Position numbers and translations under genes: made by a program | Shown: piece after piece, positions 18,327 through 29,639 of the stretch | How the letters are laid out: the number at the start of each line of letters is the position of its first letter | Position numbering within the stretch: position 1 is the stretch's first letter | The notes under the pieces: model-generated | Databases searched by the model: none | The model's input: the letters and a program-made list of their open reading frames with translations, nothing else | What the model was told of the DNA's origin: nothing | Source: Trichomonas vaginalis G3 | Taxonomy: Eukaryota > Parabasalia > Trichomonadida > Trichomonadidae | Reading direction: 5' to 3' | Assembly (NCBI RefSeq): GCF_026262505.1 | Contig: NC_067203.1 | Span: 5,022,001-5,086,000 of the forward strand | Length of the DNA: 64,000 nt

Positions 18327-18619
18327 AGTAAAAATCTATAAAATTTTTAATGTTATAATTAACTTTGTGAAATTGATGTTAATAAATTGAAAATTTAGAA
18401 TTTTAAAAGAAAAATTGAATCTCGTTAAATATTTCATAGATATTCTTATTATGATTAATGTGACTCTCAATGGTGCATCGGAAATAACAAAAAATGGAAA
18501 TTATGATAACAATATTTTTATTTTTAGATGATTTTTAAACATGTATTTATAGAAAATTCTAAAATCAATAGAATAGAGATATTAATCAAACAAATTTAAC
18601 AGAAAATAAAATTTTGTGA

Positions 18620-19744
18620 TTATTCTGCCTTCTTATATGTCAATTCATTGTTTTTGAATGTTGCATGGCACTTATCCAAGATCTTTCTGAAGACTTCTCC
18701 AGAAATATAAGCGATTCTTACCTGGGAAGTTGTAATAATTGTAGCAGCGCGAGCACAGTTGTAAATGAGAGCTCTTTCGCCGAAGTATTTGCCTGGTCCA
18801 AGTTCATTGACCTTCTTTCCATCGATAATAACGTCAACAGTACCTGCAAGAATGACATAGAATTTATTTCCAATTTCTCCTTGCTTAATGATGGTAGTTG
18901 CTGGCTGATACTCTTCGAGAACGGCTGCTTCTGCAACGAGAATAGCCTGGTAGTCCGGTAACTGGTTGAAAATTGGAACTTCCGAGATAATTTCTTTGCA
19001 TTTTTGACGACGTTGATAATGGATGTCCTTAAGAAGATATAAATATGTTGTCTGATCGATTGCCCAGCAGTAGACTGTTCCTGCTGCGATAACAGTTGCG
19101 GCTCTTGTACGGCCACTCATCAAAGCGAGTTCACCGAAATAAGAGCCTTCGGAGAGAGTAATGACCTTAACTTCAGGAGCATCACCTGTCTTCTTCCAGA
19201 TATCTACGTTACCGCTCTGAATAATGTAGAAATTATCTGGTTTATCGCCTTGTTTGATGATAACGTCTTTGTCTTTGAATTCCATCTTGAAGAATGCGTT
19301 AATGAGTGCATCAAGTTGATCGCTCTTGAGATATGATAAGAATGAAACTTTCTTGCAAATTGTTTCGATTTGGGTATATTCTTCTGGAGTTTTTGGATGT
19401 TTTGGTATTTCCATTGTTGTAGCTGAAATTGATTTTGACGAAAACGCTTTGCGCCTTTCATCACGGTTTTTGAGGATAGCTGCTGGAGAAACGGCTGAAA
19501 TTCTACGTGTTGGAACTGCATTTTGGACTTTTTGAGAGTTGATGCTTGAGTATGCTTGTCCAGATCCATTATTCATCTTAGATGGGAATGGTATTGGTGC
19601 TTGTTGCCACATCTCGCTGATATACTTGCGAACATCAGTGGGACGATTTTGCAAAAGGGATACAACAATCTCCTGAAGAATTCCTTCGACGTTGTGCTGT
19701 TTTAAGTACTCCTCGCCAGATAATTCGTTTGGACTTTGAGTCAT
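18620..19744 (-). CDS. cAMP-dependent protein kinase regulatory subunit
   Basis: A 374-residue protein with the full order of a PKA regulatory subunit. Residues ~10-47 form a docking/dimerisation-like helical pair (EEYLKQHNVEGILQEIVVSL). An inhibitor sequence RRISAV at 80-85 carries a phosphorylatable serine, as in type II subunits. Two cyclic-nucleotide-binding domains follow, with phosphate-binding cassettes FGELALMSGRTRAA (203-216) and FGERALIYNCARAA (321-334). Both cassettes keep the glutamate and arginine that contact the ribose and phosphate. It would hold catalytic subunits inactive until cAMP binds. The ATG at 19,744 is chosen over the preceding non-ATG codon. Cyclase and PDE genes lie 28-35 kb away beyond Maverick B. 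Confidence 0.92.
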   Translation of the reverse strand: MTQSPNELSGEEYLKQHNVEGILQEIVVSLLQNRPTDVRKYISEMWQQAPIPFPSKMNNGSGQAYSSINSQKVQNAVPTRRISAVSPAAILKNRDERRKAFSSKSISATTMEIPKHPKTPEEYTQIETICKKVSFLSYLKSDQLDALINAFFKMEFKDKDVIIKQGDKPDNFYIIQSGNVDIWKKTGDAPEVKVITLSEGSYFGELALMSGRTRAATVIAAGTVYCWAIDQTTYLYLLKDIHYQRRQKCKEIISEVPIFNQLPDYQAILVAEAAVLEEYQPATTIIKQGEIGNKFYVILAGTVDVIIDGKKVNELGPGKYFGERALIYNCARAATIITTSQVRIAYISGEVFRKILDKCHATFKNNELTYKKAE

Positions 19745-20039
19745 CAATTTGTCAAATAAATTTACAAAAAAATAAAATTCAATTCAATCGCGATACACAA
19801 AGATTGGGGCTTTATTTTTCATTTTTTGACAATGAAATACTGTGCATATAATGATAATCAAGGTGTGAACGATTAACACAGAAAACGATAAATATTTATT
19901 AATCGTTCCGGAGATCGTTTAATTTCAATACGTGAACATCCCAAATAACGGAAAGATTAATAAACCCCCGACTATATAAAGGTGAATATAAGCATGTCGG
20001 TCATGCTCATTTATTATTAAAGCATATGAAGTTCATAGA

Positions 20040-20105
20040 AAAAAAAAAAAAAAAAAAAAAAAAAAGGTAGTGGGGCTTCCAGGCACTTCGTGCCTTCTAG
20101 CCCTG
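20040..20105. repeat. Left terminus of Maverick B
   Basis: A 26-nt A-run is followed by GGTAGTGGGGCTTCCAGGCA and the stem-loop GGCAC-TTC-GTGCC nested inside GGGCT/AGCCC. It is the inverted match of 44,925-44,993. It differs from the element A type terminus by a paired change in the inner stem. Confidence 0.85.
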
Positions 20106-20169
20106 AGGATGAATGAGTATAATGAAGTTCTTATATACGGGTCTTCCAGGAGCTTTTCACAAAATATAT

Positions 20170-20876
20170 ATGTTTTTCATGTTTTGTCAAGATTTCATCG
20201 TAAAGACTTTGTCAAGATTTCATCGTAAAGACTTTGTCAAGATTTCATCGTAAAGACTTTGTCAAAACTTCATCGTAAAGACTTTGTCAAAACTTCATCG
20301 TAAAATCAGACAAAAATAATGTTTAGGGTAGAAGGTTAGATATAACCTCTTTTCTAACCTCTTTTCTACCCTCTTGAATTTGTCAAGATTTCTTCGTAAA
20401 TGTTTTGTCAAGACTTCTTCGTAAATGTTTTGTCAAGACTTCTTCGTAAATGTTTTGTCAAGATTTCATCGTAAAATCAGACAAAAATAATGTTTAGGGT
20501 AGAAGGTTAGATATAACCTCTTTTCTAACCTCTTTTCTACCCTCTTGAATTTTCATGAAATTTACACCAAAAATATACTACTAGGGTCATTTACGAAGAA
20601 ATCTCAACAAAGTCTTTACGATGAAATCTCAACAAAACATAGACAAGAAAGTTCATGAGAAATTAGATGAAGAAGTCTTAACAAAGTCTTTACGAAGAAA
20701 TTCATGAAAATTCAAGAGGGTAGAAAAGAGGTTAGAAAAGAGGTTATATCTAACCTTCTACCCTAAAATATATTTTTGGGTCATTTACGCTCATTTACGA
20801 AGAAATCTCAACAAAGTCTTTACGAAGAAGTCACAATAAAACATCTGTCAAAAACCGCTTTTTAACTTCACTTAAA
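20170..20876. repeat. 25-bp repeats plus AGGGTAGAAGGTTAG palindrome modules
   Basis: A unit of the form GTCAAGA(C/T)TTC(A/T)TCGTAAA with TG or GA and TTTT, about 25 bp, repeats across this block in both orientations (right-hand part inverted). Interspersed are copies of a ~60-bp module containing GGTTAGATATAACC and CTTTTCTACCCTCTTGAATT (near 20,328, 20,498 and, inverted, 20,700-20,770). The same two components recur at 32,350-32,930, 34,340-34,735 and 44,675-44,765, flanking gene blocks of the element. No gene is visible before 20,877. Confidence 0.85.
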
Positions 20877-23800
20877 ATGCCACGTAAGCTACGTAAGAAT
20901 ATACGTAAGAGGAAGAGAGCATTGAAACATCCAATAGTAAAACTGACACCACAACAACAGTTGCAACAACAAATGCTGAATGACCCCACTATGTTGCAAC
21001 AAATGTCAAGCAATCCTATGCTTTTAAACCGAGTCATTGGTGCACAGAGTGGAGGTTTAAGAGCGGGACTTTTAGCGAAAATGGCAGGCTATGGTGGAGC
21101 TGCAGACGGAACAGCCTATAACCCTCAAAGTCAAATGAATTTGAGTTCACTCAAAAATCAAATAACAGATGTCAAAAAGTCAAACATAGACATACAGAAA
21201 CAAATAAGTGAAAACGAAAAGAAACTAGAATATGACAGACACACAAAGAAACTCAATGAGTTAAACGTAGAGAAAAAGAAGAAAGAAGAACAACTGAAAG
21301 AACTAAGTACAGAGGAATATGCGAAAAAAGTGTCAGAAAAAGCAGCAGAAGTAGCAAAAATGGAACAAGATGTCATAAATTTGAAAAACCATACTACTCA
21401 ATATAAAATACTGAAAGATGAAGAGATAAAACAAAAAGCCTGAAGACATATATGGATAGCGATGAGTATAAAAAAGAAGTTGAAGCAAATGTAAAGGCAG
21501 AAAAACTTTTACAGTTGCAAAACCAAACCGTACAGTATGAAAACTTAGCACAAGAAAGTAAAAATAACGACGCGGCTATGCAAAAGGCAATGAAAAGCGC
21601 AGAATATATAAAAGCTAACAATGACTGGTTAGATGCCCAAGCCAACGCTAAAGCAGCCCAGCTTATAGGGTCAATAAGGACAAAAATACAAGCGGATGAA
21701 GACAGTTCAAATGAAGCTTTAACAAATGCTGACTTTAAGAACGCCTTCGAAGCTCTTCATAGTAAGGTGAAACAAGTGAACGACTTCTCATCTGGAAAGA
21801 AACTGAAGTCTGAAGGTTTCGACAAAGAGTTAAGAGAAGTAGCACAAAATATGACGAAAATAACAGATGCAGCAACGAGACAGGCAGTTCAAAGTGCCTA
21901 TGACGCCGTTAGAGCAACTGTTGTGGAAAGTCAAGAAAAAGAGTTACAACAGACCAAAACAGACCTAGTAAATGCTTTCTTAAAACGAAAAGTCAGGTAG
22001 GACATTATGCTGCAGATGGAACATATGTGCCAGCTGGTGGAACTTATATACCACCAAACCCTCCAAGAGAAGCACCTGCACCAGGACTACCTAAAACATT
22101 TACATCGTCACATGGACACAGACACAGGCATGCACCAAAACCAGCACAACAACCACCTCCACAACCAGCACAACAACCAGCACAACAACCAACACAACAA
22201 CCAACAGTTCAAAACCCTGCACAGCAACAACCACAAACAGAGCAAGGACATAAAAGAAGTAGAGAACAAGGAAACCAAGAATTCTTAAAAATGCTTAAAG
22301 AAGAGTGTGGTTTCCCAGATAGTATTGACTTTAGTGACAGATATAAAGAAGCTATTGGAAAGTTCAAGGATGGAAATACTGACCCGAACCTATTTAGCTT
22401 TATGGCTCAGCACCAAAACGGATATAATCTCAAACCTGGAAAATACAAGCTCGCTAAGGGATATGATTTAATAGCATATCATCCAAATGACATGGATGAA
22501 TTTACTCCGAGATATTTGATGTCAGAGCTAAATGACAATTCAACTTTCGTCATGAAACGCGTAAAAAATAGAGACGGAACGAAAGAAGAAAGGGTTATGA
22601 ATGCGGATGACTTAAATAGGGAACTTGTTGAAAACGGTCTCGGAATATATGAAATGCCAGCAGATGAGGTACAAGAAACTCCACAGGAAGAAGTTCAGAT
22701 ACAACCAGACATGGAAGAAATAGTTCAGCAACAACAGCTAGAAGAGCCTGAAGGAAACGAACAAGTCCTTCCTTTGGAAACTAACTTCACAGAACTAGAT
22801 GAAGATTTGGAACAGCGAAAAATCTTGACCCTCAACAAGAGTATGCGGAGAATATGGAATATTTCCAAGAGTCTAAAAAAAATTCGGCTGACATAGTAGA
22901 AGAATATCGAAAAATGTTTGCCGACATACAAAGACTCCAACACCAGATGAAAATATTCAGCATAGAATGGAAGAACTGAAAAAAAATGTACACAAATCAA
23001 CAACACCTTTTTACTTACGAGCATTTAACGTTCAATCTTCGGATGAACTCGGTGAAAATAAAAGGTTAAATTTCAAGAAAACATATAGAAATGAAACATT
23101 GTTTAAAGTTCATTCAGAACCTAACCAAGATGGAACAAACCTACTTTTGTTTCTGCAGACGATGGAACTACAATGAGATGGGGTCATAAAGCTAACCCGG
23201 ATAGGTGGTTCATAAACTTACAACCACAATTCCAAGAAGTTGTAGACGCAATGGAAGTCAATGGTGAACCAGATATAGCTGGTATTTTAAGCGCGGCTTT
23301 AATGCCATTGAAAGATATGAAACATGCAGATATTTTGGACCAGTATGAAATGAACATGGCTGATGGAAATATAACACCTGACGTTCTAGAACATTTATCA
23401 AAGAACTACACAGAACCATAGAGATGGTATATTTGGTGAAGAGTTTAGAAAGAAAGTTATGGACAGAGAAGGAAGAGAACCTATTGTACATGACCTTGCA
23501 AATGAAAGTTTGCAAAATGTCATAAAAACTTACTTTGCAGACAATGAAATGAGAAGGGATGAATATTTAAGAAAACTCAAATGGACAGTACCAAATGAAA
23601 TGTTAGTATTGAAAAACATGTTCCTTGACAAAATAAACCAACTACAGAAATAAACGACGCAAGACTGAAAGATTGGGTAAAAGCTTTCCCATTCACAAAA
23701 GATATAGTTGGTAACATGGAAAGAAAAACCAGAATGGCTACAAAAACATATATTTGGAAACGAGCTTATTCCATATGGACAAGCTCTGTTTGAAGAGCTT

Positions 23801-24103
23801 GAACCAGAAACTCAGGAAAGAGTCATGCAAACAATACGCGAAGACTCAAATACAAACTATGACAAACTCTTTCTAGGATATAGGTTACCTGAGATGGGCG
23901 ACCAGAGTCCAAAGGCAAAAAGGGCATGGAAAATTTGCAACATACTAGATGAACATAATGCAAAGATGCAACAACTTGAAGCAGAGGGCAATGAAGGAAA
24001 AAGAAGAGTTAAAAACTCAGTCAGGAAGAAAGTAAAGCTTGGTCCACGTGGGTTCTATTATGACAATATAAATCCAACTATTCTATATTTTTTACTCATA
24101 TGA
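20877..24103 (+). pseudogene. Large coiled-coil structural-type region of Maverick B, broken
   Basis: Plus-strand coding region starting MPRKLRKNIRKRKRALKHP, a very basic start that could bind DNA. Next comes a glutamine-rich segment (LTPQQQLQQQML), long charged coiled coils (EKKKKEEQLKELSTEEYAKK), a PAQQP-type low-complexity repeat, and globular parts (YKEAIGKFKDGNTDPNLFSF, WGHKANPDRWFINLQPQFQE). It lies immediately upstream of the capsid-type region. A core, scaffold or virion-packaged protein is likely by position. No family was recognised. The region is broken. Confidence 0.55.
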
Positions 24104-25710
24104 AATGTACGCGCTCAGAATATAACGCCAACAGTTTTGGATGCTATGAATGGAATGTTTCGAATGGTATAACGAATGCGACAATGCCATTAGAAGGTCA
24201 GAAATAGTTCCTGGAACTTACGAATATACAACTGCTGTTTTCTTATGGAAACGTAGGTGAGTTTGGAGAAGGTTCTTCAACAACAGTAGATATTGCTTGC
24301 GACAGGTTTCATATAATTTCTATTGACAACTCTTTCTTATACGTGGAACAAGACATTGAAATAAAACCTTCTGCCAAGTTGTCTGACAAGAAAGGTTGCA
24401 ATGGAATTTCTATGTCGGATACCAATATGCTCCAGAAGTTTTCATGGGATATAAGATATATTCTAACTCTGACTTAGTTCAAACAGTAACATGGGCAAAA
24501 CTATGAATGGTTCGCTTGAGAAACTCAGTACAACCACAAGCTAGAGAACAAACAGACCAGTATGCAACTATTGAGAAAATAAGAAGACTTGACCCTAACG
24601 TTCCAGGAGTTTATGTTAACCTTTCTGGTTCAGAGATGGAAATGCAGTAACCAAAGTAAATTGAAACTTAGAGTTCCTTTGTTCATCTTTCCTCATCTTC
24701 AGGTTTTTAAGATACTTGCCAAACTGGGCAGGAAAAATTTCTATCGAACTACTCCAAGCAAAAATAACTTAGTCATTGCACAACACAAGACCCATTCACT
24801 CTTACAGAAGTAGTGGGAACAAATAAAACGTCATTCGCCGACTTTTGCAAAAACAAAGTTGACTTAGACTTTGGTTTCTCAAACCTCAACACTGAAGTAA
24901 ACTATTATTTCAATGCTGCTGGAGATGCTTGGGACCCAGTTAAGTTCACATGCGAAAAATTTGAATGCAAGAGAATAGAAAGCAGACTTGCAGTCTATAT
25001 GTTGGACCCAGATATTTCAAATGCTTTAGCTGCCAAATATATTGCAGTTCCAACTTATGTTCCCTATACACCAAATATCTGTCAAAGACTTTGCAGGTGA
25101 AGTTGGAAACCAAAGTGCTGACCCAGGTGCAAGAACAGATATTGCCTTAACAACTGCAATGAAACATGCAGATACTATGTTTGTACTGTTCAGACGAACT
25201 ATAAATGACTATTCTTGCTTCTACAACCCTGGTATTAAATACCATATAAACATAGATGGCAAATATTATCCAAGAGAAGAATATTCTACAGTTGAGGATA
25301 TGAGGTCATACAACTTGACATTAGATGCTATGAACTTTAACAACAACTTCACAACAACCATTAACCCTGAAATGCAAAGTTCTATTATGCCATATGTGAA
25401 AGTATGGACTCATACAGGAGGTCAAAAAACTCAATATACAAATGGAGACCGTTCAAACTTTTGGCTTGGCATTCCATTTGCTGACTCAGAAGACTTTATG
25501 GGTGGTATTTCAACTGTTGGTACTGTACAAATACAATATACTGGTGACAGAGACGGTCCAGATGAATTGAAAGCAAAGAAGTTTACAAAACCAATAGCAC
25601 TTTTCACGGAAGATGCTCTTTTGAAGATTCGTTCGATGAAACCTGCTGGGGCTCCTCAGATTGGCATAACGACAGCTTCCATCGAGCAGATTTTGGCAGC
25701 AGGTCAGTAA
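24104..25710 (+). pseudogene. Candidate major capsid protein region, broken
   Basis: The last ~200 residues are well readable: MPYVKVWTHTGGQKTQYTNG, NFWLGIPFADSEDFMGGIST and FTEDALLKIRSMKP. They are beta-rich with aromatic and glycine spacing typical of double-jelly-roll capsid proteins. Its position before the penton-like, helicase and ATPase genes fits the Maverick morphogenesis module. The assignment rests on composition and order; a profile search would decide. Broken. Confidence 0.45.
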
Positions 25711-26023
25711 GTTGTTCTTGAACTGACTTCTCTCCGTCAAATATTGACAGTACGCCAGTTTTGACATAATATTGTAAGATAAACTTACCTTTAGAAATAT
25801 CTGTAAGTTTTGTTGTTATATTTTTGTCAACGTCAAGAACTTTCACCATTTCAGTTATACCAACTTTCTTTGCTTTATGAAAATATTTTGGTTCAGCAAA
25901 GACTGCTATTCTATAACATTTTCCATTGTTTGTATAAAGAACTATTCTGTCAATGTATTTGTACTGTTTGTGTGTGTAAACTTTGTTTTGCTTCAATTCA
26001 AAGAGATACTCAAATACGTCCAT
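25604..26023 (-). CDS. Maverick protein of unknown function (139 aa), antisense to capsid 3' end
   Basis: Starts MDVFEYLFELKQNKVYTHKQ. Alternating short strands (YIDRIVLYTNNGKCYRIAVF, KFILQYYVKTGVLSIFDGEK) suggest a small beta domain, and the tail is polar. Its start sits 18 bp from the divergent gene at 26,042. Its 3' end overlaps the capsid-type region by about 100 bp on the opposite strand. The overlapping part is the least certain; the first ~110 residues look real. No family recognised. Confidence 0.5.
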   Translation of the reverse strand: MDVFEYLFELKQNKVYTHKQYKYIDRIVLYTNNGKCYRIAVFAEPKYFHKAKKVGITEMVKVLDVDKNITTKLTDISKGKFILQYYVKTGVLSIFDGEKSVQEQLTDLLPKSARWKLSLCQSEEPQQVSSNESSKEHLP

Positions 26024-26041
26024 CTTTTTATTCTTAGTAAA

Positions 26042-26620
26042 ATGTCATTTCCGAAAAATAGAAGCGTAAGTGTTTCAAAAGGTTTAATGGCGGTGGCAGA
26101 TGTGAAGTTAAATTCACCAACTCAAACAAACAGTCAAAGTGTTGTTGTCAATGTCAAAGAAAGAGATGTTGAAGTGGGGAAACCATACGAAGACCAAGAT
26201 GGTATAACAATAGTTCCTGTAAAAGAACCAACATACCCTGAAGTTAGCAGAGACTTAAGTTCTGTTGCAGATATTCGAAACGACTACCAACAACTTAAAG
26301 ACAAACTTAAAACTCAGGAGAAGATTTGTCAGGCTTTGGGTATTAATGTTAAACTTGGTCGAACACAACCCTGTAAAAGTGAACTCATATGTCATCGACC
26401 TCATGAAGTTTTGAAAGAACTATTGAAACTTTTGACAGAGGCAGACGATATAAACATCAAAGAAATAGAACCCGACATTGCTTGCTGTGGTGTTTCATAC
26501 AATGTCATTGACAAGATATACGTTATGAAAGGAGGTGAAACGTTGAACTTAAAATATAGTTTCCCAGACGTCATAAAAATATTTGACGACCACAACATTT
26601 CATTAAAGTTTAGTTGCTAA
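26042..26620 (+). CDS. Maverick protein of unknown function (192 aa)
   Basis: Starts MSFPKNRSVSVSKGLMAVAD, preceded by TTTTTATTCTTAGTAAA. A polar N-terminus with VVVNVKERDVEVGKPYEDQD is followed by a helical middle (DYQQLKDKLKTQEKICQALG). A compact C-terminal domain has several cysteines (CKSELICHRPHEVLKELLKL, DIACCGVSYNVIDKIYVMKG). The start after the T/A box is preferred over longer upstream extensions. It is 4 bp from the next gene. A capsid-module accessory protein by position; no family recognised. Confidence 0.6.
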   Translation: MSFPKNRSVSVSKGLMAVADVKLNSPTQTNSQSVVVNVKERDVEVGKPYEDQDGITIVPVKEPTYPEVSRDLSSVADIRNDYQQLKDKLKTQEKICQALGINVKLGRTQPCKSELICHRPHEVLKELLKLLTEADDINIKEIEPDIACCGVSYNVIDKIYVMKGGETLNLKYSFPDVIKIFDDHNISLKFSC

Positions 26621-26624
26621 GTAA

Positions 26625-27410
26625 ATGGCAGAAGACATAATGGTTTATACTATTACGACTAAAAACCCTGGGTCATATAATTCTATAACAACAAACTTAC
26701 AAAGTCCTCAAGGACGATATTGTAAACTGACCTTAAACACGATGACGACTAAAGCCTGTTTTGCTCTTTTGACACCAGAAGATTTTGTTGTTGTGAATGG
26801 TAAAAAATACTTCTTTGAAGATACTTACTCAGATATACCACCAACAGGTTTTGTTGACTTATTTAATACTTTAAGGACGGATGTAAATGTGCTGCAACTA
26901 GAGCAGGTTTCATTATGTTTGGATGTCCGACTGAGTTTAGTATAAACGATATGAGCTATAATACAAAACTTATATCTGGTTTTTACTACCAACAGTTTCC
27001 TATAACAGGAAAAGGTGTCATACAAGGAATGTCTGTTCCATTGACTTTAAGTACACCTATTTTATATATTGTTTCAAACTTAGGTTCAAAGTGCTATTCG
27101 AATGTCGACAGAAACTACTATGACAAAAGATACTCATGCGTATAAACAACACATTCTCTGCTGGTTTGCCTATTGTTCATTCGAATGCAGAGTTTCAGCT
27201 TTAGTAAACTCAACACTTTGGCAAACATAAACTTAACCTTAGTTGAACGCAAACTTTTGTTCCTGTAAAAACTTTTATGTCCTATGTATTTTGTCAATGA
27301 CGGCAGAAAGTTTCGAATTGGAAGATGCAACCGGTGAAAGTATTGTATTACAAGAACAACTTCAACAACAAATAGCTCAAGAACAACAATATGCAACAAA
27401 TAGCTCAAGA
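26625..27410 (+). pseudogene. Candidate penton/minor capsid protein region, broken
   Basis: Starts MAEDIMVYTITTKNPGSYNS. Successive beta-like segments follow: GRYCKLTLNTMTTKACFALL, YFFEDTYSDIPPTGFVDLFN, FGCPTEFSINDMSY, FPITGKGVIQGMSVPLTLST. A compact, all-beta protein beside the capsid-type gene fits the single-jelly-roll penton of Mavericks. The call is from architecture and position only. Broken. Confidence 0.4.
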
Positions 27411-27441
27411 ATAAAAAATATTTTTTTTTATTTTTATAAAA

Positions 27442-28676
27442 ATGTACAGAATAGATGTTTCAGATTTTATGACTTCCAAGCCTTCAGAAATATGTGTCCA
27501 TTTAGAGACTATAACAAAGCAGTCGAGAATTTGAAACGTTTAGTCATTTATGTCGACTCTGCCCCAGAATGTTATGTCATGAAAGAATGGGATGTTGTCT
27601 TTAACAAACCAAGAGCAACAATAGTTTCAGAACAAGAATGTAGACAGAAACTTAAGAAAATAAAAGTTATACAGGTTGGCATGAAGATGTTAGATGCTTG
27701 GGATATTTTATTGTCGAAGTTAGAAGATTTTTCAGTTCGTGGTATAAAGTTCTATACACCATCTCCAAACTTCTATTCTATCTTCACTGGATATAAATAC
27801 GAACAAGTAGAATGGAAAGAAAATGTTATAGAAGCTTGGTTAGACCATGTCAAAGAAATTATATGCAATGGAAACGAAAAGGTTTATGAGTATATCTTAT
27901 GTTGGTTTGCAAACATCTTACAACATCCAAGTGCTAAAAATGAAACTGCTCTCATTATAATTGGAAAACAAGGAACTGGTAAGAATACTTTCTTTACAGA
28001 TATTTTGTGCAAACTGTTAGAAGGTTATTCGAATCCGAATATGACAAACTTAGAAAACATCTGTGGCAAGTTTAACTCCTCAATAGAGAATATGAAACTT
28101 ATAGTTTGCAATGAACTTCAAAGTATAGATACAACAAAAGTTTTGAACTCAGATGCTTTGAAGAGTCTTATAACAGACAAAGTTGGAGTTGTTGAAAGAA
28201 AGTATAAAGACCAAAGAGTTTGTGAAAATGTTGCAAACTTCATTATGGTTTCAAACAACGCCGTTCCGATGAAGTTAGAAAGTTCTGACAGAAGATATGT
28301 AGTTGTCAGAACGTCAGATTCTCATATGCAAGATACAGAATATTTTGACGACTTAGCAGAAACTTTGACATCTGACTTTTACAACCACTTGTTCTCATAT
28401 TTCATGACATTAGATATTTCAAAGTTCAATCCAAGACAAATTCCATATACCGAAGAGAGACAAACATTGTTAGAAGCAAACAAGAGTGTATATGAACTGT
28501 TTATAGATGAAAACGACTTTGAGTGTTTAGATGAAAGGTCTTTATATGATGAATATAAACAATATTGTCAAGAGTATGGTTATATGGCAGCTTCTAAACG
28601 AACATTCTTGGCAAATGTCAAAAGTCTTTTAGACGTTCAGAACGGCGTATATACAAAGAAAAATTTTTCTGAGTAA
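27442..28676 (+). CDS. Superfamily 3 helicase (D5/primase-helicase type)
   Basis: Contains the three SF3 motifs in order: Walker A IIIGKQGTGKNTFF, Walker B MKLIVCNELQS, and motif C NFIMVSNNAVP followed by an arginine-rich stretch (SSDRRYVVVRT). The upstream ~180 residues could be a primase-side or D5N-like domain. The C-terminus (SLYDEYKQYCQEYGYMAASK) looks like a winged-helix replication domain. SF3 helicases unwind DNA in virophages, poxvirus-like viruses and Polinton-like viruses. The 5' boundary is uncertain. Confidence 0.8.
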
Positions 28677-28711
28677 ATTTTAAAAAAATATTTTTTTATC
28701 CGATAGAAAAG

Positions 28712-29131
28712 ATGACGAAATTCATCTCAGTAAATAAGTACATGACAGAAGTCAAAGAAGAACTAGACCCATTCGCTTATTTGAATGTTTACTTCTACCA
28801 TTTTGAAAAGTCTTCATTTGACAAAGTTTGGAACATCGAACCAGTTAAGTTTGCTATTGTGACTAAAAATGGTGCGAAATTTGAAGACTTAGACATAGAA
28901 GGTTTGTTAGCAGTCAAAGAAAATTTTGACAGAAGGTTCTCAAACCTTAAAGAAGGCAAAGCATACAAACTTGTTATACCTTATGAACCAAAGAAAGCAG
29001 ACGACTATGAATATTATGAGTCTAAGATAGTTGAAGTTCAGGGTAGATTAGGTAAAAAGATTTTAGAGTCTAAGCCAGTGTTTGCTCCTAAAGAGGAAGA
29101 GAACATTGACATTGACCCAGAAATGTTCTAA
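28712..29131 (+). CDS. Maverick protein of unknown function (139 aa)
   Basis: Starts MTKFISVNKYMTEVKEELDP, preceded by TTTTTTTATCCGATAGAAAAG. A small alpha/beta-looking domain (FAYLNVYFYHFEKSSFDKVW, PVKFAIVTKNGAKFEDLDIE, GKAYKLVIPYEPKKADDYEY) ends in an acidic tail EEENIDIDPEMF. Acidic tails after an OB-like beta domain are common in viral single-strand DNA-binding proteins. Its position right after the helicase fits, but this is conjecture. Confidence 0.6.
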   Translation: MTKFISVNKYMTEVKEELDPFAYLNVYFYHFEKSSFDKVWNIEPVKFAIVTKNGAKFEDLDIEGLLAVKENFDRRFSNLKEGKAYKLVIPYEPKKADDYEYYESKIVEVQGRLGKKILESKPVFAPKEEENIDIDPEMF

Positions 29132-29147
29132 AAATAAAATTTTATTT

Positions 29148-29603
29148 TTACATGTCAAATTTCTTTTTCTCTGGAACTGGTTCAGGTTCTTTCTTCTCTT
29201 CTTCTACTTTCTTTTCTTTCCTTTCTCTCTTCTTCTTCTTTTCTGGTGGAGTTATGTCAAATTTCTCAGAACCATATTTATGTAAAAGTTCTTTGTCCTT
29301 TAATAGCTCTTCTATTCTGTTTTCTATTTCATCTTCAAGAACAGCGCATGTGTCTTCTTTGCATTCTAAGAACTTTTGTTGGACTTCATCTTTCCAATCG
29401 GCGTCATCTCTGTCAACAAGTCTGTCATTGACAAATTTTAAGACTGCTCTTTGTAATGTTTTATGGTTCTTGTCATATTCCCAGAAACAGAACTTTAGAA
29501 CAAATTCACCTTTCTTGTTTACACTATGTAAGATTTTATGGTCGACAGATGTTTTGCTGTCAAAAAGCTTGTCTCGAATATAGATAGCGAAATCGCTAGA
29601 CAT
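29148..29603 (-). CDS. Charged Maverick protein of unknown function (151 aa)
   Basis: Starts MSSDFAIYIRDKLFDSKTSV. The first ~115 residues may form a small folded domain (FVLKFCFWEYDKNHKTLQRA, RIEELLKDKELLHKYGSEKF). The tail is a run of lysine and glutamate with a proline end (PEPVPEKKKFDM). Convergent with the gene before it, and divergent from the ATPase, whose start is 36 bp away. No family recognised. Confidence 0.6.
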   Translation of the reverse strand: MSSDFAIYIRDKLFDSKTSVDHKILHSVNKKGEFVLKFCFWEYDKNHKTLQRAVLKFVNDRLVDRDDADWKDEVQQKFLECKEDTCAVLEDEIENRIEELLKDKELLHKYGSEKFDITPPEKKKKRERKEKKVEEEKKEPEPVPEKKKFDM

Positions 29604-29639
29604 TTTCTAAAAGATAAAATTTTTAATTTTTCTAAAAAT

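Noticed and set aside
20040-20065. Poly-A tail of a retroposed copy
   Set aside because: The A-run is the outer part of the Maverick terminus and is mirrored by a T-run at 44,967-44,993, so it belongs to the inverted ends.
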